Below are positions 17,710 through 28,123 of a stretch of 64,000 bases of DNA, one piece after another. The notes beneath the pieces are model-generated. The model had not been told where the DNA came from. It was given only the letters and a program-made list of their open reading frames with translations, and did not search any database. The first letter of the stretch is position 1. Every line of letters starts with the position of its first letter. Source of the DNA: Picocystis sp. L7 (taxonomy: Eukaryota > Chlorophyta > Picocystophyceae > Picocystales > Picocystaceae). A program made the translations under genes and the position numbers. The stretch covers positions 372,001-436,000 of the forward strand of contig QXJR01000018.1 in assembly GCA_020975725.1 (NCBI GenBank). The letters are read 5' to 3'.

Positions 17710-19015
17710 ATGGCGGAAACCGCCGCCGTCGCGCCGCCAGAAACGTCGAACCTGCCGCCTATGGCGTCCATCCTGAAGTCTCTCCTAGCAGGAGGCATCG
17801 CAGGTGGAGTGTACGTGCGCGAAGGAGACGAGGAACACGTGGAAAGGGGAACGACAGACACGAGTTGAAGACGTGTGTCGACGTGCCAGGAGACGCTTGT
17901 GGATGCTTCCTCGCCGGAACAAAAGGAAGGAAGAGGAGGCCAAGAGCGCGAAAAGGAGGCTCAAGGCGTGCAGAAACGAAACTGACTGGACAAGAGCCGG
18001 CTTTCGCCAACAGATCGCGGACTGCGGTTGCACCACTGGAGAGGCTCAAAATTTTGCAACAGGTAGGTCAACAGATGGCAAATGTACCCGCGTGCAAACT
18101 CGCGTCCGTAAGATTGAAGTTTCCAAATCCGGATTGATTAACCTGATAAGCGTGCAGGTTCAAGATGCATCAAAACCCCAGTACACTGGTGTGGTGCAAG
18201 GCCTGATCAGGATATGGAAGACAGAGGGATTCAGAGGAATGATGAGAGGAAATGGTGCCAACTGCGTAAGAATCATGCCAAACTCGGCAGTCAAATTCCT
18301 CACTTACGAAGAACTTGCTTCATTTATCTTGCGAAAGATGAGAGAGACCAATCCAGATGCCAATATGACACCCGTGCTGCGTCTCTGTGCAGGAGCTGGA
18401 GCAGGAATAGTGGCCATGTCTGCTACGTACCCTCTAGATATGGTGCGCGGTCGATTGACTGTACAGAGGAGCGGGAAGGGGGCCCAATATCGAGGTATTG
18501 TTCATGCTACCGGGCTTATTGTTCGTCACGAAGGTTTGCGGTCCCTTTACAAAGGATGGCTACCCTCTGTCCTTGGTGTCATTCCCTATGTTGGTTTAAA
18601 TTTTGCTGTTTATGAGACACTGAAGGACTGGTTACTGAAAAGAAACGGCTTGAAAGACGACCAAGATCTAAGTGTTGTGACGCGCTTGACCTGTGGTGCA
18701 ATTGCTGGTAGCATTGGGCAGACGGTGGCATTTCCACTTGATGTTGTACGCCGAAGACTCCAGGTTTCCGGTTGGCATGGGGCTAGCGAAATCACTGGAG
18801 ATGCCGCAGGTGGGCTGTCACAAACAAAAGGCAGTGCACACTACAATGGAATGATGGATTGTTTCGTCAAGACTGTTCGAGAGGAAGGGTTTCAAGCATT
18901 GTTCCGGGGCCTGATGCCCAACTACCTTAAAGTTGCTCCTTCCATTGCCATTGCATTTGTATCGTACGAGCAATGCAAGAAGAGCTTAGGAGTGGAACTG
19001 AGGATTGGTGATTAG
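17710..19015 (+). CDS. Mitochondrial adenine nucleotide carrier, ADNT1-like, three exons
   Basis: Exons are 17710-17810, 18014-18062 and 18158-19015. Introns of 203 and 95 bp have GTACGT...CAG and GTAGGT...CAG ends. The joined frame gives 335 residues and restores the carrier signature across both joins: LLAGGIAGGVSRTAVAPLER then LKILQQVQDASKPQYTG. Three carrier repeats each carry a P-x-[DE]-x-x-[RK] motif (PLERLK, PLDMVRGR, PLDVVRRR). The protein resembles plant ADNT1, which exchanges AMP, ADP and ATP across the inner mitochondrial membrane, throughout (ATYPLDMVRGRLTVQ, GWLPSVLGVIPYVGLNFAVYE), and is also related to CoA carriers of the SLC25A42 group. An unspliced reading would produce an unrelated N-terminus, so both introns are needed. 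Promoter-proximal tandem repeats lie just upstream. Confidence 0.9.
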
Positions 19016-19365
19016 TTAGTAATAAATGTAGCCGGTCCCCATCCAATACGTATCGCTCTACTGGTCGATGTCTACTCTTTTTTCCGCGTTTGTGGGCAGC
19101 ACTGCCCTCTTCATGTTGTTGAGCTCGACATTTGCCCTGTTTGAATCCTTCATTTTGCGTGTTGGTCGAAGCCAGAGCAGTATTCAAAAGGTATATTTCC
19201 CACTTTCTCCCAGTTTAGAAAGTATGGGACACGTGGCATGCAACACCAGTTGCGTAAAAGTTGGTTTCGTTTTTAAACATCAGCCACAAATTTTTACATC
19301 CAGATAGACTGGGGTATGCAAAATTTTGTTGAATTCCTAAGTGTTCTGCAATGTTTGTACGGTAC

Positions 19366-20056
19366 CTACGAGAGTCTGTATGTGAGGGCAGATGGTTTCT
19401 TTCCTGAACCGGCCACCTCGCCTCCAAATGCTGTCACGGAAGGTCCAATCATGATCCAGAATATGATTGTTGAGACAAGCCACGCTAAGAATTGGAAAAC
19501 AACTCCCTGAGAATCGGCGATAAAAAGTCAGCATGCATACGGCAAAACACGGCTCTGTCGTTTGATTGAAAAACTCACCCCAATGACACGTCCCTCCTCT
19601 CCACTACTCATGCCGGTCACTTCCTCACGAGCAGCAGCTGCTGCTGAAGCTGTTATGGTGGTTCGAAGCAAATCAGGTTAGGCTTTTGGAAGTAAGTTTG
19701 TCGATTAGGCTTTGATGTGTTCTTCAACCGGATGCGCAATTACCTGAAGAGAGTAGGAATACATTCACCAAAAACTCGAACCCTACGTCGAACTGAACTG
19801 AGGGGGATCCGATGAACTCCATTACGATCTGCAAGAGGGCGTACACGAAAGCGATCACTCCTGCTGCGACGAGGTAACCGAGAGCTGCATGCTCGAACTT
19901 GTCTGCTGAGGCTACGAGGGCAAAAGCGATCATGCTGAACAAGAGTTGCAAGACCCTGAAGAAGATGGACGACCATCCCGTGGAGGAAGTGCCCTTGCTT
20001 TCGGGCATGGCCGCATTGCTTCCGATGTTGACGGCTGCGCTGCCACCGTAATCCAT
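19366..20056 (-). CDS. CASP/MARVEL-like four-helix membrane protein, three exons
   Basis: Exons on the minus strand are 19744-20056, 19579-19649 and 19366-19506 (313, 71 and 141 bp; 174 residues). Introns of 94 and 72 bp have GT-AG ends. Splicing yields four membrane helices: IFFRVLQLLFSMIAFALV, YLVAAGVIAFVYALLQIVM, FDVGFEFLVNVFLLSS running into an alanine-rich stretch, and VVFQFLAWLVSTIIFWIMI. An arginine in helix 1 and an aspartate at the start of helix 3 fit the conserved pair of the CASP family (membrane-domain scaffolds in plants; related to MARVEL proteins). No single frame spans the gene; exons 2 and 3 are supported by helix completion and reading phase. Its role in an alga is unknown. 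Confidence 0.75.
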
Positions 20057-22137
20057 GTCACGTTTCCTTCCAACGCCCTTTCGTCACCTTTTTTCGTGAG
20101 AGGGGGTTTCGTTCTTCGCCCTTCTTTCCTCCTTCGGATGCTTTGGGCGCGGCCTCGAGTTCCAGCCGGTTGTGCGGAAGATCGAAGGCGTATGGCGCGT
20201 GGGTTGCTTGTGTTTATCAATGGCCCGAACGAGTGCGGTTGGTGGGGTTTGCGCCTCCAGAGGTGTCGTGTCCCACACTGGTCTTGTGCGATCCGACCCT
20301 GGCCGGACGGGGCACTGGGGTCGGGGCAAAGATCCTCTGCGGTTCCACGTCCCTACCGGAGAGAAACCCGGGGAATCTTCGGTCTGGGGTGGAAAAAAGA
20401 GGGTGTGTCGCAGAGGAACGAGGCACCGTACCGTACGCCCCCCCCCCCCAGTGGGTGCAATCCACCGGGGCGAAGGGGCACGCCCCGGTCTCGAATGGAG
20501 GCAACACAACCCCCTCCGGGAGAGGTTGTGCCAGTGGGACAGGATGTTCACAAGTGGACCTTCGAATGCTCTGGAGACATCGATGATCGTAAGGCTCCAC
20601 CACACAACAGGATCTGGAAGAGGACGTGATGCGTGAGGAGGGGGCTGGGACACTGGCCCACCGATGGCGAAGGGCTGAACAGAAACGAAGGGGAAACAAC
20701 CCATGAGCATCGTGAAATCGACGGATGCACGGTGCGAATCGAACCGCAATGATGAGAGTGCAATGATGAGACGGGGTTGCATGGTTGGCGTTCAGCAACT
20801 GCACCCGTCCACGTCACTCCAACCGCTCTCGCACGACGGGGGGATGAACTTCCGGATGCAACCCCATGGCCGGAAAGACGGTGCACCGCACGACAGGAAC
20901 GATAGAGATGCCCACGCTCGTTGGGCCAGACAGCCACCCGCTGGATCCCCATCGTCCCGATCGCTCCCACGCCATCGCTTCGGAACCACCGTTTCGTCCA
21001 TCCTGTTCTGCGTTTGTCCAGACCCACCGCTCGTATCGAGACCGGTCCAGTTCCCTTCTCGAAACGAGGTGCTTTTTTTTCACGTCCGAAGTTAACCTAC
21101 CTTTTTCGGCGGGTGGACGATCTCGATCGGATGGATTGCATCGGGTAAAAAGCGATCCTACCCATCCGATGGGGCTCTGGTTCGCGTGTCTGCCACGTGT
21201 GACCTCTCATCGGACCTCGTGGAGAGGGTTTGGTGGGGCCAATCCCCATCGCGGGGGTCCATGGCCAAGGAAAGCGTGCTGCCTTGCCCACGTGTGCGCT
21301 GGACCACGTCCCAGGGACCGTCCACGCGCCGCCTCCCGTCCTTCGCGATCGTTCCAGTGCGACGTGCCAGTCCATCGTCTTGGCTCGTCCTGCTTCGAGG
21401 CGCGCACGCCGCTCCACGCCGAAAGGAAGGGGCAAGGGAGTTTCTTCTCTCCATCCGTGGTAGGGTTCGGGTGGACCCCGGCTGGGCCCCGATCCTCCCG
21501 TATCGATATCTTTTTTCTCTCACCATCGATATCTCACCCGAGATCTCGAACTTCGGAGGACGAAGGTCTCGAACGGATCGGAGGGGGCGGCGGGTGATCC
21601 GCCGCCCGGATCCATCGAGATCTTCTCGCTCCTATCGCTATCTTTGATCGATATCTTGATCCGTCCAAGGCTGGGGGGGGCTCAGCAGGGCACCTCCAGT
21701 CTCGCCGAACCTGGACGAGAAGCGAGCGCATCGCGCACCTGCGAGCGCGACCAGACGGTACGTGCGCAGGATTTCGACCGTGCTTCGACTTCACTCGGAC
21801 GACAAACCTCGCATGGAAGGATGTGGACGCGAAAAAACGGCGAAAAAAAACGGATCCCGATGCTCCCGAGAGCGCAGCACGAGCACGAGCACGCGATTCG
21901 GAGGACGTGGAGGCGCGCGGAGTGTGCCCTGGCGTGCGGAAGGCGAGCCTCGGAGCAAAGGAAGGGCATGTCGCGACATGAAGAGACGTGCAGCGTTCGA
22001 AGCTGACCCGAAACGTCCCCTTTCGATGCGTGATTGGATGGTTGGACGCACGTACGGCCGACGGACAGTGCTTCCCGTAGACCTGGTGTGGAACCTGCAG
22101 CGATTGGAATCCTGACTCGAGAACCAACCTTTCTGCG
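20057..22137. other. Intergenic: divergent promoter region of the CASP-like and ClpC genes
   Basis: Two kilobases with no gene I can support. The sequence is GC-rich, keeping several frames of 100-240 codons open, but these have skewed composition and no recognisable domain. A GAAGTTAACC string lies near 21,090. The segment 21,500-21,660 carries clustered CGATATCT-type sites. A pseudo-random GC-rich leader then runs to the ClpC start, so a long 5' untranslated region is possible. Confidence 0.4.
21504..21657 (+). promoter_or_regulatory. CGATATCTT-type sites upstream of ClpC
   Basis: CGATATCTT occurs exactly at 21504-21512 and 21649-21657, with the near copies CGATATCTC (21527) and CGCTATCTT (21636). 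The same nine bases appear upstream of two other predicted plastid-protein genes in this window: the YGGT gene (55645-55653) and the cupin gene (58707-58715). The core ATATCT resembles the plant evening-element family bound by CCA1/REVEILLE-type factors. That parallel is inference. Confidence 0.4.
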
Positions 22138-24882
22138 ATGGAGATCTCCTCTGCTCGCACGATTGCACGCATGAGCACTGGAAGCCGCCAGCGCGTGGCT
22201 CGCGGACCTGCCGTACGCGGGTTCAGCGGCATGAGGAGGTTAAACGTGATTGACCGTGCCGCCCAACCGGTTCGTGCTGCCGGAGGAGCCTCGCTGCGGG
22301 AAGCAGTGATTGGTGCTACCGCAAGCACGAAAGGGCAAAAGACCTACCGCAGATCGCGTACCAAGGCCATGTTTGAGCGATTCACCGAGAAGGCCATCAA
22401 GGTGGTCATGCTCGCACAGGAAGAAGCAAGGCGGCTCGGACACAACTTCGTGGGCACAGAGCAGATTTTGCTCGGGCTCATTGGTGAAGGAACTGGAATT
22501 GCTGCCAAGGTGCTGAAGTCTATGGGAGTGAATCTGAAGGAGGCTCGCGTGGAGGTGGAGAAAATCATCGGTCGTGGTTCTGGATTCGTGGCTGTTGAAA
22601 TCCCCTTCACCCCTCGTGCAAAGCGTGTCCTTGAATTGTCCTTGGAAGAGGCGCGCCAGTTGGGACATAACTATATCGGTTCTGAGCACTTGCTCCTTGG
22701 TCTGCTGAGGGAAGGAGAGGGCGTCGCTTCGCGCGTGCTGGAGAACTTGAATGCAGATCCCTCCAATATCCGTACGCAGGTTATTCGTATGGTTGGGGAA
22801 TCTTCTGAAGCAGTTGGTGCTGGTGTTGGAGGCCAACCAGGAAACAACAAGACACCCACCCTGGAGGAGTATGGTACTAATCTGACTAAGCAGGCAGAGG
22901 AAGGCAAGCTCGATCCCGTGGTTGGAAGGTCCGAGCAGATTCAGCGCGTGATCCAGATTCTTGGGCGGAGGACCAAAAATAACCCTTGTTTGATTGGTGA
23001 GCCTGGTGTTGGCAAAACAGCCATTGCTGAAGGTCTTGCACAACGTGTTGCCTCGGGAGATGTGCCCGAGACGATTGAAGGGAAGCAAGTGGTTACCTTG
23101 GACATGGGCCTGCTGGTTGCAGGCACCAAATACAGGGGAGAATTCGAGGAACGCCTGAAAAAACTGATGGATGAGATCAAGCAGAACGATGACATTATCT
23201 TGATGATTGACGAGGTCCACACATTAATTGGTGCTGGTGCGGCCGAAGGAGCCATTGATGCTGCCAACATCCTGAAGCCTGCCCTAGCCCGTGGTGAGCT
23301 CCAGTGTATTGGAGCCACTACACTGGATGAATACCGCAAGCACATTGAAAAGGACCCAGCTTTGGAACGCCGCTTTCAGCCTGTACAGGTTCCAGAACCA
23401 ACAGTAGATGAGGCGATTCAAATTTTGCATGGTTTGCGTGAGAGGTATGAAGCACACCACAAGCTTACCTACAGCGACGAAGCAATAGAAGCAGCCGCAA
23501 AAATGGCAAGCCAGTACATCAGCGATAGATTCCTTCCAGACAAAGCTATTGATTTGATTGACGAAGCCGGTTCCCGTGTCCGTTTGCAAAATGCCCAACT
23601 CCCTGAGGAAGCACGTGAGCTAGACAAGGAACTCCGTGCATTGTTGAAGGAGAAGGATGAAGCCATTCGCAATCAGGACTTTGAAAAGGCTGGGCAAATG
23701 CGTGATAGAGAACTTGAGCTGAAAACTCAAATTCAGGCTATTGCATCGGAAGGCAAGGAGAGCGCAGAGGCTGAAGCTGACAGTGAAGGAAATATTGGCC
23801 CTGTTGTCACAGAGCAAGACATTGCATCAGTTGTTTCTGGTTGGACAGGTATACCAGTCGAGAAAGTGTCTTCTGATGAGTCCGATAGACTGCTCAAGAT
23901 GGAGGAGACCCTGCATGGTCGTCTCATTGGCCAAGACGAGGCAGTTGTGGCCATTGCCCGTGCTATCCGGCGTGCGCGTGTAGGCCTGAAGAATCCAAAT
24001 AGGCCCATTGCGTCATTCATCTTCTCTGGTCCTACAGGGGTTGGAAAATCCGAACTGTCGAAAACTCTTGCCGCGTACTACTTCGGAAGCGAAGAGGCTA
24101 TGGTTCGCTTGGATATGTCCGAATTCATGGAGCGCCATACAGTCTCCAAGCTGATCGGTTCTCCCCCAGGATATGTAGGATACAGCGAAGGGGGACAATT
24201 GACTGAAGCTGTGCGCAGAAGGCCCTACACAGTGATCCTTTTTGATGAAATCGAAAAGGCACATCCAGATGTTTTCAACATCATGCTTCAGATTCTGGAG
24301 GATGGTAGACTTACAGACTCGAAGGGACGTGTTATAGATTTCAAGAACACACTGATGATCATGACATCAAACGTTGGCTCCAGTGTGATTGAGAAGGGTG
24401 GAGGCGGACTTGGCTTTCAGCTCAATCAGGACAGGGAGGACAACAGCTACAACCGCATTAAGTCATTGGTGAATGAAGAGCTGAAACAATACTTCCGTCC
24501 AGAGTTCCTCAATCGTCTTGATGAGATCATTGTCTTTAGGCAGCTGACAAAGACAGAAGTAAAACAAATTGCGGACATAATGCTCAAGGGTGTGTTCCAG
24601 AGGATGGAAATCAAAGGGATGCAACTTGATGTCACCGAACGTTTCAAAGACAGGCTTGTGGATGAAGGCTACAATCCATCTTACGGAGCAAGACCGCTCC
24701 GCCGCGCTATCATGAGGCTGCTGGAAGATTCTCTGGCAGAGAAGATGCTTGCTGGAGAAATTGCAGAGGGTGACAGCTGCATTGTCGATGTGGATGCAGA
24801 CGGTCAAATTGTTGTCCTCAATGGCGATGGAGAGAAACTTTCCCCGGTCATGATTGACCAAGCTCCTGCAGGCATTTCATGA
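22138..24882 (+). CDS. CLPC: Chloroplast Clp protease chaperone ClpC (HSP100)
   Basis: ClpC is the AAA+ unfoldase that feeds proteins to the ClpP protease in the plastid stroma and helps protein import. The ATG gives 914 residues, with about 75 N-terminal residues rich in Arg, Ser, Ala and Gly serving as a transit peptide before [17 protein letters not shown], where the mature protein usually starts. Next come two Clp-N repeats ([13 protein letters not shown] and [13 protein letters not shown]), AAA-1 ([19 protein letters not shown]), a UVR/middle segment ([19 protein letters not shown]), AAA-2 ([21 protein letters not shown]) and the conserved C-terminal [17 protein letters not shown]. The [10 protein letters not shown] stretch matches the loop that contacts ClpP. 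One exon only. Sequence is closest to plant and cyanobacterial ClpC; nuclear location fits the green lineage. Confidence 0.97.
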   Translation: MEISSARTIARMSTGSRQRVARGPAVRGFSGMRRLNVIDRAAQPVRAAGGASLREAVIGATASTKGQKTYRRSRTKAMFERFTEKAIKVVMLAQEEARRLGHNFVGTEQILLGLIGEGTGIAAKVLKSMGVNLKEARVEVEKIIGRGSGFVAVEIPFTPRAKRVLELSLEEARQLGHNYIGSEHLLLGLLREGEGVASRVLENLNADPSNIRTQVIRMVGESSEAVGAGVGGQPGNNKTPTLEEYGTNLTKQAEEGKLDPVVGRSEQIQRVIQILGRRTKNNPCLIGEPGVGKTAIAEGLAQRVASGDVPETIEGKQVVTLDMGLLVAGTKYRGEFEERLKKLMDEIKQNDDIILMIDEVHTLIGAGAAEGAIDAANILKPALARGELQCIGATTLDEYRKHIEKDPALERRFQPVQVPEPTVDEAIQILHGLRERYEAHHKLTYSDEAIEAAAKMASQYISDRFLPDKAIDLIDEAGSRVRLQNAQLPEEARELDKELRALLKEKDEAIRNQDFEKAGQMRDRELELKTQIQAIASEGKESAEAEADSEGNIGPVVTEQDIASVVSGWTGIPVEKVSSDESDRLLKMEETLHGRLIGQDEAVVAIARAIRRARVGLKNPNRPIASFIFSGPTGVGKSELSKTLAAYYFGSEEAMVRLDMSEFMERHTVSKLIGSPPGYVGYSEGGQLTEAVRRRPYTVILFDEIEKAHPDVFNIMLQILEDGRLTDSKGRVIDFKNTLMIMTSNVGSSVIEKGGGGLGFQLNQDREDNSYNRIKSLVNEELKQYFRPEFLNRLDEIIVFRQLTKTEVKQIADIMLKGVFQRMEIKGMQLDVTERFKDRLVDEGYNPSYGARPLRRAIMRLLEDSLAEKMLAGEIAEGDSCIVDVDADGQIVVLNGDGEKLSPVMIDQAPAGIS

Positions 24883-25263
24883 GTGATGCAATTGCTCCAT
24901 TGGTAGGAGTTATCAAGCAAGCTCTATACCAAAGTTATGGGTGTCTTCTTTCAGGGATCTTTTTGGCCCACACTAGAAGATCATGTGGCACACTGTTTTC
25001 TTCCCGAATAATGTAATTGACGCCCTTTGTTGCATCGAATGTGAGCGTTCTTAGGAAGGTACAGCGAGCGCAAATTCGCATGCGCGGTCGTAAGCGTTGC
25101 TGTACCAGCATTGACTGGCATTAGAAAATCTCACTTTACAACTGCAATGGCAGCATTATTTGACATCGGCACACGATGGATCGCTAGAAACACAGGTTTC
25201 CGGCAAAGGCGCACATGCTTCACCACTGGATGCCATACTTGGAACCCAGCATGTGGGCTTTGC
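24883..25263. other. Convergent 3' spacer between ClpC and the B3-chromodomain gene
   Basis: No gene is seen in these 380 bp, which are the shared 3' flanks of two convergent genes. Confidence 0.4.
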
Positions 25264-26760
25264 TTAGACATTGATGGCAGCTCTCCTAGGATATTTGGAT
25301 GCAGGAAAGTCCAGCATCTCCTCTGGCTCCCAGGTGTTCCAGTTGTCATCATAATCTTGCCATTTAATCAGATAGTACTTCTTGTTTTCGTGAATTCTCT
25401 CATCAAGGATACACTCCACAAAGTATTCTTCTCCATCAGCATCTTCTGTATCTGTGGTCTGGTCGGGCGAACGTGCAGGTCTTTTGTTTTGCTCATTCAT
25501 GTTTTTGCCCTTTGCTAGCTTTCCATTCACATTAGTCTTCTTCTGTGCGAAGGTGTTGGCGATAGATCTTTGACGGAGAACCCTCTTTCTGGGTACGCAT
25601 TCTTCAGGCTGGTTGTCCACAGTAGTGTCACTTGCATCCAAACTATCAGAGTCCTTTTTCAATACATAGAACCTTCTTGGTTTGAAAGGTTCCACTCCTG
25701 TTTCACCCTCCAGTACACCACCTAACACTGCTTCCCCTGTGTATCCTCCGTATGGTGATGCCCTGTGTATAGTTACAATCAGGCGGTGTCCAGGTGCCTT
25801 CTCGAAAACAACTGCATCCCCAACGCACAGGCCTTGGTCTATGGCAAATCCTCTCCAGCCTCCGCTGAGACCCCCACTGTTGTGCCCGCGCACAAGATAC
25901 ACATTTTCCCATTCCTCCCCTTCACAGTCCAGAATGAATCGGCAGGAACTTGTGGGCATGTGCCTGGTCAGGTCACATGGAAGTTGCAACCAGAAGCCAC
26001 CAGACACATGGGACGGAAGCATCAGTTTCAGGAACGCGGGCCCTTCACTTGCAGAGATTGTTTCTTCTGCCCGCGCAATCACCTTGTTTACCATTTCTTG
26101 GCTGGGCCAGAGGACCGCATTGGGATGGGCCCCGCGCAGGGATGCCAATCCATCCCTGCGAGCCACCCTCGTCCTCTTCCTGCCCCTCTGCTCGTCTGGA
26201 AAGTCCATTTGCAATGCGGCTTGATAATTCGGTGCTGGCAAGGACTTCACCCTGAGCGACTTGCGAGATGCTTCGAGTGGTGCGCGGCTAGATCTCGCCT
26301 GCAGCTGACGGATCGGTTGTCTCAAGTCCGTGGAGACTTCTTGTACTGCTTTTGCGGCTTGCAGCACACCCAGCTGCATCATTTGCATTTTGTTCTGCTT
26401 TCATGCAAGTCGATATCGAAGAAGTTGGTGGAACGCACGATTGCATTCGTTCGGACGACGTTCGTGGGCCAACAAGGGCTCGTCAGCTTGGGTTTTCGTC
26501 CGTTTATTCCGCTTCGTCCGTTTTTCCATCGACCCGTCGCGACGAGTGAGCCACCACCGCGGGCAGTTTCGTGCAAGCGTGCACGATCCTGGTCGCGTTC
26601 CACCTTCCGCTCGGCCGTCTATTCCATCGCTTGCGCCACGGTCCATCTCCTTGAGGTTCGCGGGAGGCGACTTCGCCGTCGTATTTCTTCGCACCTGTTG
26701 GATCCTTTTGAGCCGTTCCTTCTCGTAGAGGTTCAGCTCGGCCTCGATGGCCTTGCTCAT
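25264..26760 (-). CDS. B3 DNA-binding domain plus chromodomain protein, two exons
   Basis: Exon 1 is 26695-26760 (22 codons) and exon 2 is 25264-26394; the 300-bp intron has GTGCGA...CAG ends. The joined protein has 398 residues. The splice joins YEKERLKRIQQ to NKMQMMQLGVLQ, the charged N-terminal helix typical of plant B3 proteins of the At5g42700/At3g19184 type, which supports the intron. A B3 domain follows at about 140-235 (FLKLMLPSHVSGGFWLQLP, then GGWRGFAIDQGLCVGDAVVF); it normally binds DNA in the nucleus. A basic linker (PRKRVLRQR; GKNMNEQNKRPARS) leads to a chromodomain at about 343-384 (YFVECILDERIHENKKYYL then IKWQDYDDNWNTWEP) with the aromatic positions that cage methyl-lysine. 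A protein joining sequence-specific DNA binding to histone-mark reading is implied; I do not know this combination from plants. Confidence 0.85.
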
Positions 26761-26990
26761 CTTGGCTTTCCTTCACGCGAGCTTCTTGCACGTGTTGCGA
26801 CGCGACGAAAACACAACGTCTTGGTGGCCACAACCAGATAGCAACGGTCCTTGGTACCCCTCGATCCACCCACCCACCTCTGCGGGGATGGGAACCTTCG
26901 CCCCCGAACGTGTGACAATCGCCCCACCTATCCGGGAGGGAAGGAGCGTGGGCTCGAGAGGACCTTCGTTCCCCCCGCCCCGCCCCCGGT

Positions 26991-27047
26991 TTTCGCGGGA
27001 AGGGCTCCCATTGGCGGATCCCGGGGCGAGGGGATTTTCCCGCGAGA
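26991..27047 (+). promoter_or_regulatory. E2F-like sites upstream of the PDZ-like gene
   Basis: TTTTCGCGGGAA begins at 26990 and TTTTCCCGCGAGAA at about 27034, in opposite orientations and 57-115 bp before the predicted start codon. Both match the TTTSSCGC pattern bound by E2F/DP factors. This is a sequence match only. Confidence 0.3.
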
Positions 27048-27103
27048 ATTCCCGGGCTGAGGCGGGCAGTGGAGGACGTCGGTTCGTCGCCACGTGGACG
27101 ACG

Positions 27104-27868
27104 ATGCACGTCGCAAGAGCGCCACGTGCGACCTCCAGGAGGTGCAGGACGCGTTTCTCCGGCGTGTGCTTCGATCCCAGCTGCCAGGCGGCCGCAGACC
27201 GAGCCCTGCTGGTCGTGGCGGCCGTGCCGCTGATGATGGTGGGCGCCGCAGGCGTGTTCTTCGCGGGAAAGCGTGACGTGGAAGACGAAGACGAACTGCT
27301 GCGCGATGCCAAGGGAGAACCTGTGCTGGTGGCCTCGTCCTACGAGAACAGAGCTGTGCCCGAAGACGCAGAGGTGCACGACGACGTGACGATGCTGAGG
27401 ATACCCGTGGGACGCGTCGGAAGGACCCGACTCCGCACGTACGCCTTCGCCAAGCAGAGACACGAAAGTAACCCCACGAATTCCCGAAAATCGAGGGTGT
27501 TCTCGGTGACTCTACCACGTCCGCTGGGCTTGGTGATGGCAGAAGACCGAAGCCTCAAGCGTGCGGTGGTGGAATCGGTGGACGGCGCCGGACGAGCAGG
27601 ACAGCAGCTCGCCTTGGCTAGCCTAGGCGGCTCCATGGAAGCACCCAAACCAGGAGATGTGCTCCGGGCATTCACCTGTACCGTTGTCGTGTACAAAGCC
27701 GCAGCTCTAGCGTTTGGTGCACAGAAACCAGAACGCACCATAGTTATGTACGGTGCAGATGGACAGCCTTGGCCGCGTGTAGCTGATGCGCTGAGGAGAG
27801 GAGTGAAAGCGGACGGAGATGTGACTCTTGTTCTGGAAAGGTTTGAAGAGGAAACGGACATACCGTAA
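27104..27868 (+). CDS. Membrane-anchored PDZ-like protein, probably plastid
   Basis: The ATG at 27104 gives 254 residues. The N-terminus (MHVARAPRATSRRCRTRF) is basic and Ser/Arg-rich like an organelle transit peptide; one hydrophobic helix follows (ALLVVAAVPLMMVGAAGVFF, about 33-52), then an acidic linker. The C-terminal 110 residues look like a PDZ domain: VTLPRPLGLVMAED, then AVVESVDGAGRAGQQ, a GD turn (PKPGDVLRAF) and a final strand (DVTLVLERF). Similar small PDZ proteins occur in plant chloroplasts, where they may hold partners at the membrane. The frame is open far upstream (to 26747), but that part overlaps the B3 gene's promoter and exon 1 on the other strand. No closer function can be given. 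Confidence 0.6.
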   Translation: MHVARAPRATSRRCRTRFSGVCFDPSCQAAADRALLVVAAVPLMMVGAAGVFFAGKRDVEDEDELLRDAKGEPVLVASSYENRAVPEDAEVHDDVTMLRIPVGRVGRTRLRTYAFAKQRHESNPTNSRKSRVFSVTLPRPLGLVMAEDRSLKRAVVESVDGAGRAGQQLALASLGGSMEAPKPGDVLRAFTCTVVVYKAAALAFGAQKPERTIVMYGADGQPWPRVADALRRGVKADGDVTLVLERFEEETDIP

Positions 27869-28123
27869 CCACTACAACCTCAATGCTCCTCTACAAAACA
27901 AGTTGACCCCGTCGGCTCTACTGACGAAAGATTGCAGAAGCGCACTTTGGATGGGTTGCATACACAGCAAATGCGTAGCGTACTTGCTGACGTTGTGTAG
28001 GCAAGCTCTGGCTGACATTGGGTCTTCTTCCTGTGATACCCTGCCAGCTAGAAAGAAAAGCTTTCTGGAAATGAGAATGCACTGAAAGGAGGGGATTTAT
28101 TCAACAAGCACAGAAAATAAAGA

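Noticed and set aside
17804-18157. Unspliced N-terminus for the ADNT1-like carrier (open frame from 17804)
   Set aside because: It lacks the first carrier helix and the PLERLK motif, which are restored only by splicing three exons.
22138-24882. Plastid-derived DNA inserted in the nucleus, because ClpC looks cyanobacterial
   Set aside because: The gene has a transit peptide, nuclear-style flanks and no neighbouring plastid genes; it is an established nuclear gene of plastid origin.
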